Source of the DNA: Methylophilus methylotrophus DSM 46235 = ATCC 53528
Lineage (GTDB): Bacteria; Pseudomonadota; Gammaproteobacteria; Burkholderiales; Methylophilaceae
Length of the DNA: 64,000 nucleotides
NCBI RefSeq assembly: GCF_000378225.1
Contig: NZ_KB905145.1
Coordinates: 62,001-126,000 of the forward strand
Direction: 5' to 3'
Position 1 is the stretch's first letter. Every line of letters starts with the position of its first letter. A program made the translations under genes and the position numbers. The notes beneath the pieces are model-generated. The model was not told where the DNA came from, did not search any database, and worked only from the letters and a program-made list of their open reading frames with translations. Shown piece by piece: positions 9,877 to 20,920 of this stretch.

Positions 9877-10746
9877 ATGGCAGGTAGTAAAGAGATTAGA
9901 ACCAAGATCAAGAGTGTAGAAAATACACGCAAGATCACTAAGGCGATGGAGATGGTAGCCGCTTCTAAAATGCGCAAGGCGCAGGACAGAATGCGCGCTT
10001 CCCGTCCTTATGCGGAAAAGATCCGTAACGTGGCGGCCCACCTCTCTTTTGCACAATCCGAGTATAGGCATCCGTTTTTGATTAAACGCGACGCCGTGAA
10101 AAATGTGGGCCTGATTGTGGTCAGCTCAGATAAAGGCTTGTGCGGAGGTTTGAATACCAACGTGCTGCGTTTGTCTGTCAACCAGATGAAAACCTGGGAA
10201 GCTGAAGGCAAAGGCATCAGCGTCAGCGCCATCGGTAACAAAGGCTACGGCTTTATGAACCGTGTCGGTGCGCAGGTGAAATCTCACATCACAGGTTTGG
10301 GCGATACACCGCATCTGGAAAAACTGATCGGTACCATCAAGGTCATGTTGGATGCGTACATTGCCGGTGAAATTGATCAGCTTTACATCTGCTATACCAA
10401 ATTCATCAACACCATGAAGCAGGAACCGACCATGCAGCAACTGCTGCCATTGTCAGGTGAGCAACTGGGCAGCCCGAGCGGCCATTGGGATTACATCTAT
10501 GAGCCTGAAGCCAAACCAGTGGTGGACGAGTTGATGGTGCGTTACATCGAGTCCCTGATTTATAACGCGGTGGCTGAAAATATGGCGTCCGAGCAATCTG
10601 CCCGGATGGTGGCGATGAAGTCAGCATCCGACAACGCGAAGAGCGTCATTGGCGAACTGAAACTGGTTTACAACAAGGCCCGTCAGGCTGCGATTACCAA
10701 AGAGATTTCAGAAATCGTCGGCGGGGCGGCAGCGGTTTCGTCCTAA
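9877..10746 (+). CDS. atpG: ATP synthase F1 subunit gamma
   Basis: A 289-residue central rotor shaft. Both ends show the coiled-coil helices of the family. The N-terminus has [30 protein letters not shown], written here only as its [17 protein letters not shown] core. The C-terminus has [21 protein letters not shown]. The gap to atpD is 68 bases. Confidence 0.97.
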   Translation: MAGSKEIRTKIKSVENTRKITKAMEMVAASKMRKAQDRMRASRPYAEKIRNVAAHLSFAQSEYRHPFLIKRDAVKNVGLIVVSSDKGLCGGLNTNVLRLSVNQMKTWEAEGKGISVSAIGNKGYGFMNRVGAQVKSHITGLGDTPHLEKLIGTIKVMLDAYIAGEIDQLYICYTKFINTMKQEPTMQQLLPLSGEQLGSPSGHWDYIYEPEAKPVVDELMVRYIESLIYNAVAENMASEQSARMVAMKSASDNAKSVIGELKLVYNKARQAAITKEISEIVGGAAAVSS

Positions 10747-10805
10747 GGCGTCCGTTTTAAGTCGTGTAGTGAAAGAATTCAATTAGATCTGACTCATACA
10801 GTTAG

Positions 10806-12251
<1,446 letters not shown>

Positions 12252-12325
12252 TCATTGTGAGCGCAAGCAGGTGCTTGGCGCCTGCCCGTTTAACAAATTT
12301 TCAGTGATATAGAAAAGAGAACATT

Positions 12326-12751
12326 ATGGCAAATACTGTGCATATTGATGTTGTGAGTGCCGAAGAGTCCATCTTCTCTGGTGAAGCAGAGTTTGTGGTT
12401 GCACCGGCTGGCGCAGGTGAAGTCGGTATCTATCCACACCACGCACCACTGATTACGACCATCAAGCCAGGTGCATTGCGTATCAAACAGACAGCTGAAA
12501 AAGAAGAAACCGTGATTTATATTTCCGGTGGCATGCTGGAAGTTCAGCCAGGTCTGGTGACCGTGTTGGCAGATACTGCAATTCGTGGCCAGGATCTGGA
12601 TGAAGCAAAAGCGATTGCAGCAAAAGAAGCGGCTGAAGAAGCACTGAAAAATCGTAGTGCTGAGATTGACTATGCTAAAGCCCAGGCTGAGCTGGCTGAA
12701 GCGGTGGCACAAATCCAGGCTATTCAGAAATTGCGCAAATCTGTGCACTAA
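12326..12751 (+). CDS. atpC: ATP synthase F1 subunit epsilon
   Basis: A 141-residue rotor subunit with an N-terminal beta sandwich ([32 protein letters not shown]) and a C-terminal two-helix hairpin after residue 90 that can inhibit ATP hydrolysis. It is the last gene of the operon, followed by a strong terminator. Confidence 0.96.
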   Translation: MANTVHIDVVSAEESIFSGEAEFVVAPAGAGEVGIYPHHAPLITTIKPGALRIKQTAEKEETVIYISGGMLEVQPGLVTVLADTAIRGQDLDEAKAIAAKEAAEEALKNRSAEIDYAKAQAELAEAVAQIQAIQKLRKSVH

Positions 12752-12773
12752 GCAACAAACAAAACAAGGCGGC

Positions 12774-12798
12774 AGGCGGCTCTTTAGCCGCCTTTTTT
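12774..12798 (+). terminator. Rho-independent terminator of the atp operon
   Basis: AGGCGGC and GCCGCCT form a 7-bp G+C stem with a TCTTTA loop, followed by TTTTT. It lies 23 bases after the atpC stop and 49 bases before glmU. Confidence 0.85.
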
Positions 12799-12846
12799 GT
12801 TTCCATGCTAAAGCACCGCTTTTTGTTTCTGGGATAAAATAACGGC

Positions 12847-14217
12847 ATGAGTGATTTGAACATTGTAATTCTCGCGGCGGGCAAGGGCACCCGCATGCGA
12901 TCAGACTTGCCTAAAGTGCTGCATGCAGTAGGTGGCAAGCCCATTTTGCATCATGTGATTACTGCAGCGCGACAATTGAATCCAAGAACCATCACTGTCG
13001 TTTATGGGTTTGGCGGCGAGCAGGTTCAACAACAGACGCCAGGCGACGACTTGCAATGGGTCTTGCAATCGGAGCAATTAGGCACAGGGCATGCAGTACA
13101 ACAAGCCCTGCCCTACTTACCTGATCAAGGCAAAACACTCATTCTATTAGGCGATGTGCCATTGGTGGATGTCGCGGCCTGTCGCGATATGCTGGCACAA
13201 GCCGATCAGCATTTAGTAGTGCAAACCTTTATCAAAGATGATCCGACCGGTTATGGTCGTATTGTGCGTAATGATCATCATGAAGTGCTCGCCATCGTTG
13301 AACACAAAGATGCCACTGACGCGCAGCGTGCATTAAAAGAGGTGAATACCGGCATCATGGCCATGCCGAATGCGCAGCTGAAATCATGGTTGGGCAAGAT
13401 TACCAACCACAATGCGCAACAGGAATACTATTTAACCGATATCATTGCCCTATCAGTCAATGAAGGCCGTGCTGTATTACCGCATGTAGTAGCAGATGCC
13501 TGGTCAGTGACGGGCATTAACTCCAAGCTCGATTTACAATTGATTGAACGTGAGTATCAACACCGCCAGGCAACAGCATTAATGGCAGAAGGTGTGACTG
13601 TGCTTGATGCGCATCGTATTGATATTCGCGGTGAGTTAAATTGCGGCCGCGATGTATTGATTGATGTAAATTGCGTGTTTGAAGGCCAGGTCACCCTGGA
13701 AGATGGCGTAGAAATTGGCCCTCACTGTGTAATAAAAAATGCAGTGATCGCCAAGAATACAAAATTGGCGGCATTTACGCATATTGATGATGCTTGCATA
13801 GGCGAAAATAGTAAAATCGGACCGTTCGCACGCTTGCGGCCAGGCACAACGCTGGCGGCAGAAACACATGTTGGAAACTTTGTGGAAATAAAAAATGCGA
13901 CGGTAGGTGTTGGTAGCAAGGTTAATCATTTGACCTATGTCGGCGACGCCAGTGTAGGGGCTAATGTGAATATTGGTGCGGGCACCATCACCTGTAATTA
14001 TGATGGTGCAAACAAACATAAAACCATTATCGAAGATGATGTATTTGTCGGCTCGGATACGCAGTTAGTCGCACCGGTGACTGTGGGGCGCGGCGCCACC
14101 ATTGCTGCAGGGTCCACCATTACCAAAGATGTACCAGCAGATTCATTAACGTTATGCCGTGCACGCGAGCAACGGTCAATTCAGGGATGGAAACGTCCAC
14201 AAAAGGTGAAAAAATAA
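12847..14217 (+). CDS. glmU: Bifunctional UDP-GlcNAc pyrophosphorylase / GlcN-1-P acetyltransferase GlmU
   Basis: The last two steps to UDP-GlcNAc, the precursor of peptidoglycan and LPS. The N-terminal uridyltransferase has [18 protein letters not shown] (from residue 10). The C-terminal half (after about 250) shows hexapeptide repeats of a left-handed beta helix, with the acetyltransferase region [19 protein letters not shown] and TYVGDASVG. The 456-residue length equals E. coli. glmS follows 4 bases later, coupling the pathway steps. Confidence 0.97.
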   Translation: MSDLNIVILAAGKGTRMRSDLPKVLHAVGGKPILHHVITAARQLNPRTITVVYGFGGEQVQQQTPGDDLQWVLQSEQLGTGHAVQQALPYLPDQGKTLILLGDVPLVDVAACRDMLAQADQHLVVQTFIKDDPTGYGRIVRNDHHEVLAIVEHKDATDAQRALKEVNTGIMAMPNAQLKSWLGKITNHNAQQEYYLTDIIALSVNEGRAVLPHVVADAWSVTGINSKLDLQLIEREYQHRQATALMAEGVTVLDAHRIDIRGELNCGRDVLIDVNCVFEGQVTLEDGVEIGPHCVIKNAVIAKNTKLAAFTHIDDACIGENSKIGPFARLRPGTTLAAETHVGNFVEIKNATVGVGSKVNHLTYVGDASVGANVNIGAGTITCNYDGANKHKTIIEDDVFVGSDTQLVAPVTVGRGATIAAGSTITKDVPADSLTLCRAREQRSIQGWKRPQKVKK

Positions 14218-14221
14218 GCGT

Positions 14222-16057
14222 ATGTGTGGCATCGTCGGTGCGGTTTCAAACAGAAATATCGTTCCACTACTGATTGAAGGGTTAAGCCGACTCGAATATC
14301 GTGGCTATGACTCAGCGGGCATTGCGATTCTCAATCAAGCGATTGAGCGTGTGCGTGCGGTCGGCCGTGTTTCAGAGTTACAGCAAAAAGCGCAAAGCAT
14401 GTATAGCCAGATTGGCATCGGCCACACGCGCTGGGCTACCCATGGTGGCGTCACCGAACAAAATGCGCACCCACATGTTTCTCCAGCCCAAGATCATGCA
14501 CAGATTGCGGTTGTACATAACGGGATTATCGAAAACCATGACGAACAACGTGATCGCTTGAAAGGCTTGGGTTACGAGTTTTATTCGCAAACCGACACCG
14601 AGGTGATTGCCCACCTTGTCCATTACTATTACCAGCAAAGCCAGGATTTGTTGATTGCCGTCAAACAGGCCATTACTGAGTTGACAGGTGCGTACGCCAT
14701 CAGCGTGATTGCGCTGGATAATCCACAGCAGATGGTGGTTGCCAGGCTCGGTTGTCCCTTGTTGATTGGCCTGGGAGAAGGTGAAAATTTTGTTGCCTCA
14801 GATGTGTCTGCCGTTTTATCTGCAACACGCAAAGTCATTTACCTCGAAGATGGCGATGTGGCGACCTTGCAAACAGATACTGTCGTCATTATCGACAAGC
14901 AGGGCGAGATCGTGCAACGCAAGGTGCATATGAGTGATGTGTCATTGGCCTCGCTGGAGCTGGGCCCATACAGTCATTTCATGCAAAAGGAAATTCACGA
15001 ACAGCCACGTGCCATCAGCGACACGATAGAAGCCCTGATAGATGATGGCGAATTCCGTAGCGAGTTGTTTGGTGAGACAGCAGCCGATATTTTCAAAGAG
15101 ATTGATAGCGTGCTGATCCTGGCGGCTGGAACCAGCTATTACGCAGGACTCACCGCGAAATATTGGTTAGAGAGCATCGCCAAAATCCCAACCTCAGTCG
15201 AAATCGCCAGCGAATACCGTTACCGGGAATCAGTGCCTAACCCCAAGCAATTGATTGTGACTATTTCACAGTCTGGTGAAACGCTGGATACCATGGAAGC
15301 CCTTAAACATGCGCAGAAACTGGGGCATGTGCATAGCCTGGCGATCTGTAATGTGCAGGAAAGCGCGATTCCGCGCGCGTCTTCGCTCATTTTCTATACA
15401 CGTGCCGGCGCAGAGATTGGGGTGGCGAGTACCAAGGCTTTTACTACCCAGTTGATCGCCTTATTCGTGCTAGCGGTGACCTTAAGCAAGGCACGCGGAT
15501 TGCTGAGCCAAGCGCAAGAGCAGCAATATCTGGCTGATTTGCGCCAACTGACAGGCAGTGTGCAAATTGCCTTAAACTTGGAGCCGCAAATCCGTGAATG
15601 GGCTGCGCGATTTGGGGACAAAGAACATGCGCTGTTCCTGGGCCGGGGCATACACTTCCCAATCGCGATGGAAGGCGCGCTCAAGCTCAAGGAAATTTCC
15701 TACATCCATGCTGAAGCCTATCCGGCAGGAGAGCTCAAGCATGGTCCGTTAGCATTGGTCGACAGTAATATGCCTGTCGTGGTGATCGCACCTAATGATG
15801 CCCTGCTGGAGAAAGTCAAATCCAATATGCAGGAGGTGAAGGCGCGTGGCGGTGAGTTGTTTGTATTTGCCGATGCTGATAGCCACTTTAATGCTTCGGA
15901 AGGTGTGCATGTCATCCGTACCCCAAGACATGTCGGTGTGCTCTCACCCATTTTGCATGTCATTCCGGTACAGTTACTGGCTTATCATGCCGCCTTGCTT
16001 AAAGGCACGGATGTGGACAAACCACGAAACCTGGCCAAGAGCGTAACTGTAGAATAA
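14222..16057 (+). CDS. glmS: Glutamine-fructose-6-phosphate aminotransferase GlmS
   Basis: A 611-residue enzyme making GlcN-6-P. The N-terminal glutaminase begins MCGIVGAVS, so Cys2 becomes the N-terminal nucleophile. Two SIS sugar-isomerase domains follow (near residues 290-430 and 460-600) with [16 protein letters not shown] and the C-terminal [12 protein letters not shown] ending. It forms an operon with glmU. I see no glmS ribozyme, as expected outside Gram-positives. Confidence 0.97.
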   Translation: MCGIVGAVSNRNIVPLLIEGLSRLEYRGYDSAGIAILNQAIERVRAVGRVSELQQKAQSMYSQIGIGHTRWATHGGVTEQNAHPHVSPAQDHAQIAVVHNGIIENHDEQRDRLKGLGYEFYSQTDTEVIAHLVHYYYQQSQDLLIAVKQAITELTGAYAISVIALDNPQQMVVARLGCPLLIGLGEGENFVASDVSAVLSATRKVIYLEDGDVATLQTDTVVIIDKQGEIVQRKVHMSDVSLASLELGPYSHFMQKEIHEQPRAISDTIEALIDDGEFRSELFGETAADIFKEIDSVLILAAGTSYYAGLTAKYWLESIAKIPTSVEIASEYRYRESVPNPKQLIVTISQSGETLDTMEALKHAQKLGHVHSLAICNVQESAIPRASSLIFYTRAGAEIGVASTKAFTTQLIALFVLAVTLSKARGLLSQAQEQQYLADLRQLTGSVQIALNLEPQIREWAARFGDKEHALFLGRGIHFPIAMEGALKLKEISYIHAEAYPAGELKHGPLALVDSNMPVVVIAPNDALLEKVKSNMQEVKARGGELFVFADADSHFNASEGVHVIRTPRHVGVLSPILHVIPVQLLAYHAALLKGTDVDKPRNLAKSVTVE

Positions 16058-16071
16058 GCCATAAATGGCTG

Positions 16072-16104
16072 AAAAAGCCTGGTGATTCGAGGCCTTTTTA
16101 CAAT
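16072..16104 (+). terminator. Probable terminator after glmS
   Basis: AAAAAGCCT (16072-16080) pairs with AGGCCTTTTT (16090-16099) with one bulged C, giving a 9-bp stem ending in a T-run. It is weaker than the other terminators in the window. Confidence 0.55.
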
Positions 16105-16159
16105 AAAAAAATAATCAATTTCCCTTATACTGATACCGGTGCTCATCAGGAAGGTAGCC

Positions 16160-17380
16160 ATGTCCACGTCACAACACAGTTTTATTGGTCGTCAGCCGAT
16201 TGTTAACAGTCAGCAAGAAATTATTGGCTACGAATTTTTCTTCAAAAATGAGGCTACTGATAGTCATACGCCATTTGAAGAGGATATCCAGACCTGTGCA
16301 AAAATTCTCTCTACCACAATCGATGAAATGCATGAAAGCTGGCTGCTCGGGCAGCAACTGGCGTTTATCAGTGTGGATAATGTTATGCTAAACAGTGAGT
16401 TTCTAGAGTTAATGCCCGCAGAAAAAACGGTGCTGGAAATCGTGCATACCGTAGAAGTCACCCCTGAAGCAGTGGCCCGTTGCATCGCACTCAAACAAAG
16501 CAAATTCAAGCTCGCGCTGGACAACCCGCAACAGTACCCGCAGCTAGAAGCATTGATTCCCTATGCAGATTACGTGAAGCTCGATATGCGTGATATGGAT
16601 CCAACGCAAGCAAAGCTGCTACTGCAAAAGTATCAAACCTCTGCTTGCAAAGCGATTGCAGAAAAAGTAGAAAAAAATGCCCAGTTCAATAGTCTGCTCG
16701 AAGCGGGTTATCAACAGTTTCAAGGCTATTTTTACGCCAAACCTGAGAATTTCACCAGCAAAGTGATCAACCCCAGCTTTGACGGCGTGCTGCATCTGCT
16801 AAATCTTGTGAGTCAGGAAGCAGATAATAAAACGATAGAAAATGGCTTTAAACGCGACACGACCTTGAGTTATAAGCTGCTGCGTTACATTAACTCGGTG
16901 GGTTTCGGCTTGTCATGTGAAGTGCAGTCGATTGGGCATGCCTTGACCATTCTGGGCCGTAACCAGCTGTATCGCTGGCTGACATTACTGATGGTCACCG
17001 CAGGCAACAATAGTAGCTCCCCTGCCCTCATGAAAACCTCCATTACGCGCGGCCGCTTGACCGAGCTGCTGGGAGAGCCATTTTTTGATAAACGTGACCG
17101 CGATAATTTGTTTGTTGTAGGTGTGTTTTCATTGCTCGACGTCATGCTCAAGGTGCCTATGGACCAGGCGCTGGAAAAGCTGCAGCTTCCAGAACCGATT
17201 GTCGAAGCATTGACCAAACGCGAAGGTATTTTCGGCCCGTTTCTCAAGCTCACCGAAGCTTGTGAAGATGCTAACAATGCTGAAATCCTGCAATTGGCAG
17301 CCTTGCTCCACTTGAATCAGGAAAAAGTAAACCAGTGCCATATGGAGGCCTTAGCCTGGACTGAAGCATTAGGCATTTAA
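16160..17380 (+). CDS. EAL-HDOD (YuxH-like) signalling protein with degenerate EAL domain
   Basis: A 406-residue protein counted from the ATG at 16160, which is preceded by GGAAGG; an upstream in-frame start at 16139 lacks a ribosome site. Residues 1-195 resemble an EAL c-di-GMP phosphodiesterase domain. The EAL signature is replaced by GYEFFF and the DDFG motif reads DNPQ, so catalysis is unlikely. Residues 200-400 form an HDOD domain, an HD-like fold without the HD pair. Proteins of this layout act as c-di-GMP receptors or scaffolds in motility and signalling, but the target here is unknown. It is a single gene between glmS and the small heat-shock gene. Confidence 0.85.
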   Translation: MSTSQHSFIGRQPIVNSQQEIIGYEFFFKNEATDSHTPFEEDIQTCAKILSTTIDEMHESWLLGQQLAFISVDNVMLNSEFLELMPAEKTVLEIVHTVEVTPEAVARCIALKQSKFKLALDNPQQYPQLEALIPYADYVKLDMRDMDPTQAKLLLQKYQTSACKAIAEKVEKNAQFNSLLEAGYQQFQGYFYAKPENFTSKVINPSFDGVLHLLNLVSQEADNKTIENGFKRDTTLSYKLLRYINSVGFGLSCEVQSIGHALTILGRNQLYRWLTLLMVTAGNNSSSPALMKTSITRGRLTELLGEPFFDKRDRDNLFVVGVFSLLDVMLKVPMDQALEKLQLPEPIVEALTKREGIFGPFLKLTEACEDANNAEILQLAALLHLNQEKVNQCHMEALAWTEALGI

Positions 17381-17395
17381 AACGCAAAAAGGACT

Positions 17396-17424
17396 CTTGA
17401 AAAAATATAGCGAATTCCCATATT
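17396..17424 (+). promoter_or_regulatory. Sigma-32 (heat shock) promoter of the hsp20 gene
   Basis: CTTGAAA at 17396-17402 is an exact heat-shock -35 element. CCCATAT at 17417-17423 closely matches the CCCCATNT -10 element. The gap is within the usual range for RpoH promoters. The predicted RNA start near 17430 would leave a 65-base leader that begins with a hairpin. Confidence 0.75.
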
Positions 17425-17430
17425 GAAAAT

Positions 17431-17493
17431 ACAGATGCTTGCAGTTCGAGGTCTGTCAATCATGTTAATCGCTTAATTTTTGAAAGGATCAAC
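17431..17493 (+). promoter_or_regulatory. ROSE-like RNA thermometer in the hsp20 leader
   Basis: Two hairpins fill the predicted 5' UTR. The first (17431-17456) pairs ACAGA with TCTGT and CTTG with CGAG. The second (17464-17493) places the Shine-Dalgarno AGGA (17485-17488) opposite TCGCT (17469-17473), leaving the G unpaired, with outer GTT-AAC pairs. The U(U/C)GCU-AGGA pairing with a bulged G is the hallmark of ROSE thermometers upstream of small heat-shock genes. The start codon follows at 17496. The match is structural, made by eye. Confidence 0.7.
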
Positions 17494-17495
17494 GT

Positions 17496-17957
17496 ATGCG
17501 TTATGACTTAACCCCTTTTTATAGAACCGCCATTGGTTTTGACCGTTTGGCCAAGCTGCTGAATGAAAGCCAACGCAGCGAAAACGATATCAGCTATCCT
17601 CCTTATAACATCGAACTGGTTGACGAGAATGCCTATAAAATCGTCATGGCTGTGGCTGGTTTCCAGCAGGATGAGTTAGAGATTGAAACCGAACACCAGG
17701 CATTGCGAGTCACCGGCCGCAAAGCAAAAAAAGAAAAGGAAACCACCTTTTTGCACCGTGGCATCGCCACACGTGATTTTGAACACAAATTCCAATTGGC
17801 AGACCATGTGAAAGTCACCGGTGCCAATCTCGAGAATGGTTTGCTTACTATTGCCTTATTGCGCGAAGTGCCAGAAGCACTGAAGCCACGCAAAATCCAG
17901 ATCGGTACCCAAGCCGGGGCAAACACTACCTTGATTGAACAGAAAGCGGCGGCTTAA
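17496..17957 (+). CDS. Small heat shock protein, Hsp20 family (IbpA-like)
   Basis: A 153-residue ATP-independent holdase chaperone that binds unfolding proteins in the cytoplasm. The N-terminus FYRTAIGFDRLAKLL is typical of the class A IbpA group. The alpha-crystallin domain spans about residues 38-130 (YNIELVDENAYKIVMAVAGF, then FLHRGIATRDFEHKFQLAD and the LENGLLTIAL strand). The C-terminal tail carries a KIQIG anchor in place of the usual IxI. Expression is predicted to be controlled twice: by a sigma-32-like promoter and by a ROSE-like leader. Confidence 0.95.
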   Translation: MRYDLTPFYRTAIGFDRLAKLLNESQRSENDISYPPYNIELVDENAYKIVMAVAGFQQDELEIETEHQALRVTGRKAKKEKETTFLHRGIATRDFEHKFQLADHVKVTGANLENGLLTIALLREVPEALKPRKIQIGTQAGANTTLIEQKAAA

Positions 17958-17970
17958 TTGCCTCGCAACC

Positions 17971-17997
17971 AAAAAAGGGCCGCAAGGCCCTTTTTTC
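17971..17997 (+). terminator. Rho-independent terminator after hsp20
   Basis: AAAAAAGGGCC and GGCCCTTTTTT form an 11-bp stem with a GCAA tetraloop, followed by T residues; it lies 14 bases after the hsp20 stop. Confidence 0.9.
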
Positions 17998-18079
17998 ATG
18001 ACCAGCATTTTCTCTGCAAGCGGATTCTCTCAACGCGTATTAAAATACACGTTTTCAATCACAATTCTCGGAATTCTTC

Positions 18080-19744
18080 ATGGCGCAATATGTGATGTCC
18101 ATGCTCCGCGTGAGCAAAATCGTGCCGCCCAAGCGGCAAATCATCAAAAACATTTCCCTGTCATTTTTCCCGGGTGCCAAAATTGGCCTGCTCGGCCTCA
18201 ATGGTTCAGGTAAGTCCACCGTGCTCCGCATCATGGCGGGTGCTGACAAAGAATACGAGGGCGAAGTACAGTGGCAGCCCAATTTGTCCATAGGCTACCT
18301 GCCGCAAGAACCACAGCTGGATCCCGATAAAACCGTGCGCCAGGAAGTGGAAGCTGGCTTGGGCGCGATTATGGAAGCCAAGCAAAAGCTGGAAGAAATA
18401 TACGCGGCGTATGCCGAACCAGATGCCGACTTTGACAAGCTGGCTGAAGAACAGGCCAAATACGAGAACATTCTGGCAGCCAGCGGCAGTGATGTGGAAC
18501 AGCAGCTGGAAATTGCTGCTGACGCATTGCGCTTGCCACCCTGGGATGCCTTGATCGGGCCTCTGTCCGGCGGTGAAAAGCGCCGTGTGGCTTTGTGTAA
18601 ATTGTTGCTGTCCAAACCGGATATGCTGTTGCTGGACGAGCCAACCAACCACCTGGATGCCGAATCTGTCGAATGGCTGGAGCAGTTCCTGGTGCGCTTC
18701 CCGGGCACCGTGGTAGCGGTAACGCACGACCGCTACTTCCTCGATAATGCCGCCGAATGGATCCTGGAACTGGACCGTGGTGAAGGTATTCCGTGGAAAG
18801 GCAATTACTCTAGCTGGCTGGAGCAAAAAGAAGATCGCCTGGCGCTGGAGCAGAAACAGGAAGATGCCCACCGCAAAGCCATGAAGCAAGAGCTGGAATG
18901 GGTGCGCCAAGGTGCGAAAGCCCGCCAGAGCAAGAGCAAGGCCAGGTTGGCCCGTTATGAAGAGATGTCCAGCGTGGAATACCAGCGCCGTAACGAAACC
19001 CAGGAGATTTTTATTCCACCGGGCGACCGTTTGGGTAACCAGGTCATTGAGTTCAACAATGTCTCCAAAGGGTTTGGTGACCGCCTGCTAATCGATAACC
19101 TGTCATTCAGTATCCCACCCGGCGCCATCGTCGGTGTCATTGGCCCTAACGGTGCCGGTAAATCGACGCTGTTCCGCATGTTGCAAGGTAAAGAGCAGCC
19201 AGACAGCGGTGAAATCATCACCGGCCCTACCGTCAAGCTGGCTGCGGTAGACCAGACCCGTGACGGTCTGGATAACGATAAAACCGTATTCGAAGCGATT
19301 TCCGGTGGGCTGGATGTACTCAGCGTGGGTAAGTTTGAAATGCCTAGCCGTGCCTATATTGGCCGCTTTAACTTTAAGGGCGGCGACCAGCAGAAAATTG
19401 TTGGCCAGCTCTCAGGCGGTGAACGGGGACGTTTACATTTGGCCAAGACCCTGATTTCTGGCGCGAACGTCTTGCTGCTGGATGAGCCGTCCAACGATCT
19501 CGATGTGGAAACCCTGCGAGCGCTTGAAGATGCCTTGCTGGAGTTTTCCGGCTGTGTGTTAGTGACTTCGCATGACCGCTGGTTCCTTGACCGGATCGCC
19601 ACGCATATCCTTGCAGCTGAGGGCGATTCACAATGGACGTTTTTTAACGGTAATTACCAGGAATACGAGGCGGACAAAAAGAAACGCCTGGGTGAAGAAG
19701 GTGCCAAGCCCAAGCGTATCCGGTACAAACCAATTGCCCGCTAA
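18080..19744 (+). CDS. ettA: Energy-dependent translational throttle protein EttA (ABC-F ATPase)
   Basis: A 554-residue soluble ABC-F protein with two nucleotide-binding domains. It gates the first translocation step by binding the ribosomal E site according to the ATP/ADP ratio. The first domain has GLNGSGKST (near 37) and LSGGEKRRVALCKLL; the second has GPNGAGKST (near 355) and LSGGERGRLHLAKTL. Both Walker B motifs read LLLDEP. The linker with RQGAKARQSKSKARLARYEE matches the P-site tRNA-interacting arm of the EttA subgroup, as does the length. Confidence 0.95.
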   Translation: MAQYVMSMLRVSKIVPPKRQIIKNISLSFFPGAKIGLLGLNGSGKSTVLRIMAGADKEYEGEVQWQPNLSIGYLPQEPQLDPDKTVRQEVEAGLGAIMEAKQKLEEIYAAYAEPDADFDKLAEEQAKYENILAASGSDVEQQLEIAADALRLPPWDALIGPLSGGEKRRVALCKLLLSKPDMLLLDEPTNHLDAESVEWLEQFLVRFPGTVVAVTHDRYFLDNAAEWILELDRGEGIPWKGNYSSWLEQKEDRLALEQKQEDAHRKAMKQELEWVRQGAKARQSKSKARLARYEEMSSVEYQRRNETQEIFIPPGDRLGNQVIEFNNVSKGFGDRLLIDNLSFSIPPGAIVGVIGPNGAGKSTLFRMLQGKEQPDSGEIITGPTVKLAAVDQTRDGLDNDKTVFEAISGGLDVLSVGKFEMPSRAYIGRFNFKGGDQQKIVGQLSGGERGRLHLAKTLISGANVLLLDEPSNDLDVETLRALEDALLEFSGCVLVTSHDRWFLDRIATHILAAEGDSQWTFFNGNYQEYEADKKKRLGEEGAKPKRIRYKPIAR

Positions 19745-19749
19745 GAGAC

Positions 19750-19778
19750 AAAGCCCGCTCATTAGAGTGGGCTTTTTT
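19750..19778 (+). terminator. Rho-independent terminator after ettA
   Basis: AAAGCCCGCTC and GAGTGGGCTTTTTT pair around an ATTA loop with one G-T pair; it starts 5 bases after the ettA stop. Confidence 0.88.
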
Positions 19779-19792
19779 ACTTTGAAAAAGAG

Positions 19793-20578
19793 ATGAGCGA
19801 CATGCAAGCTGACAACTTTAACCTGCAAGATTACTTCGCCCGTATTGGCTATCAGGGCCAGCCATCGGCAGATATTGCCACGCTCAACGCGTTGATGCGC
19901 TGCCAGTTATTTAGCGTACCGTTCGAAAATCTGGATGTACAGGTAGGGAAAGTAGTTTCCATGGTGCCAGAGGAGATTGTTGAAAAGATCGTTTACCAGT
20001 GGCGTGGCGGATATTGCTACGAGGTCAATGGGGTGTTTGCCATGGCTTTGCAAGCCTTGGGCTTTGATTACCAGATGGTGGCGGCGAGGCCGATGTTTTA
20101 CCCGGTACGGCGGCCAAAAACGCACATGGCCATTGTGGTCAATATTGGCCAACAAGCCTGGTTATGTGATCTGGGCTTTGGCAGCTACGGGTTACGTGCA
20201 CCAATGTCACTGAGTATGCTGGATAAAGAAGTCATTCAGGATCACGATCGCTTTATGTTGACTACCACCGACTCAGGTTCCTTTGTACTTGAGGCCAAAG
20301 TGGAAGGAAATTGGCAACAGCAATTTGCCTTTGATTTGACCCCATGGGAATTTATAGATTTTTATCCGGCCAATTATATGAATTCCAAGCATCCGGAGTC
20401 TATTTTTGTGCAAAAGCTGTTGGTGGTATTACATACTCCCACCGGCAGGCATATTCTGTTTGGTAATACCCTGAAAACCATTACGGATGGCGTGGTAGAA
20501 AAACGAATCTTGTCAGCAGAAGAGCGTTCCGGTGCCCTCAAAACGGTGTTTGGCCTGACCATAGTCGACCAGGACTAG
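19793..20578 (+). CDS. Arylamine N-acetyltransferase (NAT)
   Basis: A 261-residue enzyme that transfers an acetyl group from acetyl-CoA to arylamines, hydrazines or related acceptors by a cysteine mechanism. The triad is visible as Cys75 in RGGYCYEVNG, His111 in KTHMAI and Asp126 in CDLGFG. The SVPFENLDV segment near residue 41 is conserved in the family. The gene stands alone between the ettA terminator and the minus-strand genes. The physiological substrate is not known; some bacterial NATs act in secondary metabolism. Confidence 0.93.
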   Translation: MSDMQADNFNLQDYFARIGYQGQPSADIATLNALMRCQLFSVPFENLDVQVGKVVSMVPEEIVEKIVYQWRGGYCYEVNGVFAMALQALGFDYQMVAARPMFYPVRRPKTHMAIVVNIGQQAWLCDLGFGSYGLRAPMSLSMLDKEVIQDHDRFMLTTTDSGSFVLEAKVEGNWQQQFAFDLTPWEFIDFYPANYMNSKHPESIFVQKLLVVLHTPTGRHILFGNTLKTITDGVVEKRILSAEERSGALKTVFGLTIVDQD

Positions 20579-20600
20579 TGCCTGAATGATTTTGATGGAG

Positions 20601-20807
20601 TTATTGTTTGTTCACTAGCTTGCGTATCAGGCGATTGGCATTAATCGCTGCCAGCGTTGCACCAAACTCATAGTCATCAAAACGTGAGGCTTCAATATAA
20701 GGCAGGGCAATCAGTTTTCCATTGACCATACAAATGCGGCATTGATCTCGCCAGACTTCATGTATTTGTGGCTGCAGGGGGTGTTCGCCGGGGTGGGTAT
20801 TGTCCAT
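20601..20807 (-). CDS. Small hypothetical protein
   Basis: A 68-residue soluble, His-rich N-terminal protein with one CRIC cysteine pair (residues 23-26) and an amphipathic C-terminal helix ending RLIRKLVNKQ. I do not recognise a family. GAGAAG lies just upstream of the ATG on the minus strand, a passable ribosome site. It could be a stray open frame, but it has no competing gene and follows the SDR gene on the same strand. Confidence 0.5.
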   Translation of the reverse strand: MDNTHPGEHPLQPQIHEVWRDQCRICMVNGKLIALPYIEASRFDDYEFGATLAAINANRLIRKLVNKQ

Positions 20808-20865
20808 TACTTCTCAATAAAACAAGGTGGGTTTGTTTGATTATCTCCCACTGAAATATTGGCTC

Positions 20866-20885
20866 AATAGCCTGTTTGGGCTATT
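20866..20885. other. Hairpin between the small gene and the SDR gene
   Basis: AATAGCC and GGCTATT form a perfect 7-bp stem with a TGTTTG loop. It is T-rich only on the plus-strand side, so it is not a convincing terminator for either minus-strand neighbour. Confidence 0.35.
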
Positions 20886-20920
20886 TGTCTTTTAAAGATG
20901 AAGTACAGCAGAATGCGTTA

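Noticed and set aside
12252-12325. A terminator between atpD and atpC
   Set aside because: GCGCAAGCAGGTGCTTGGCGC-like pairing exists but no T-run follows; epsilon is normally cotranscribed.
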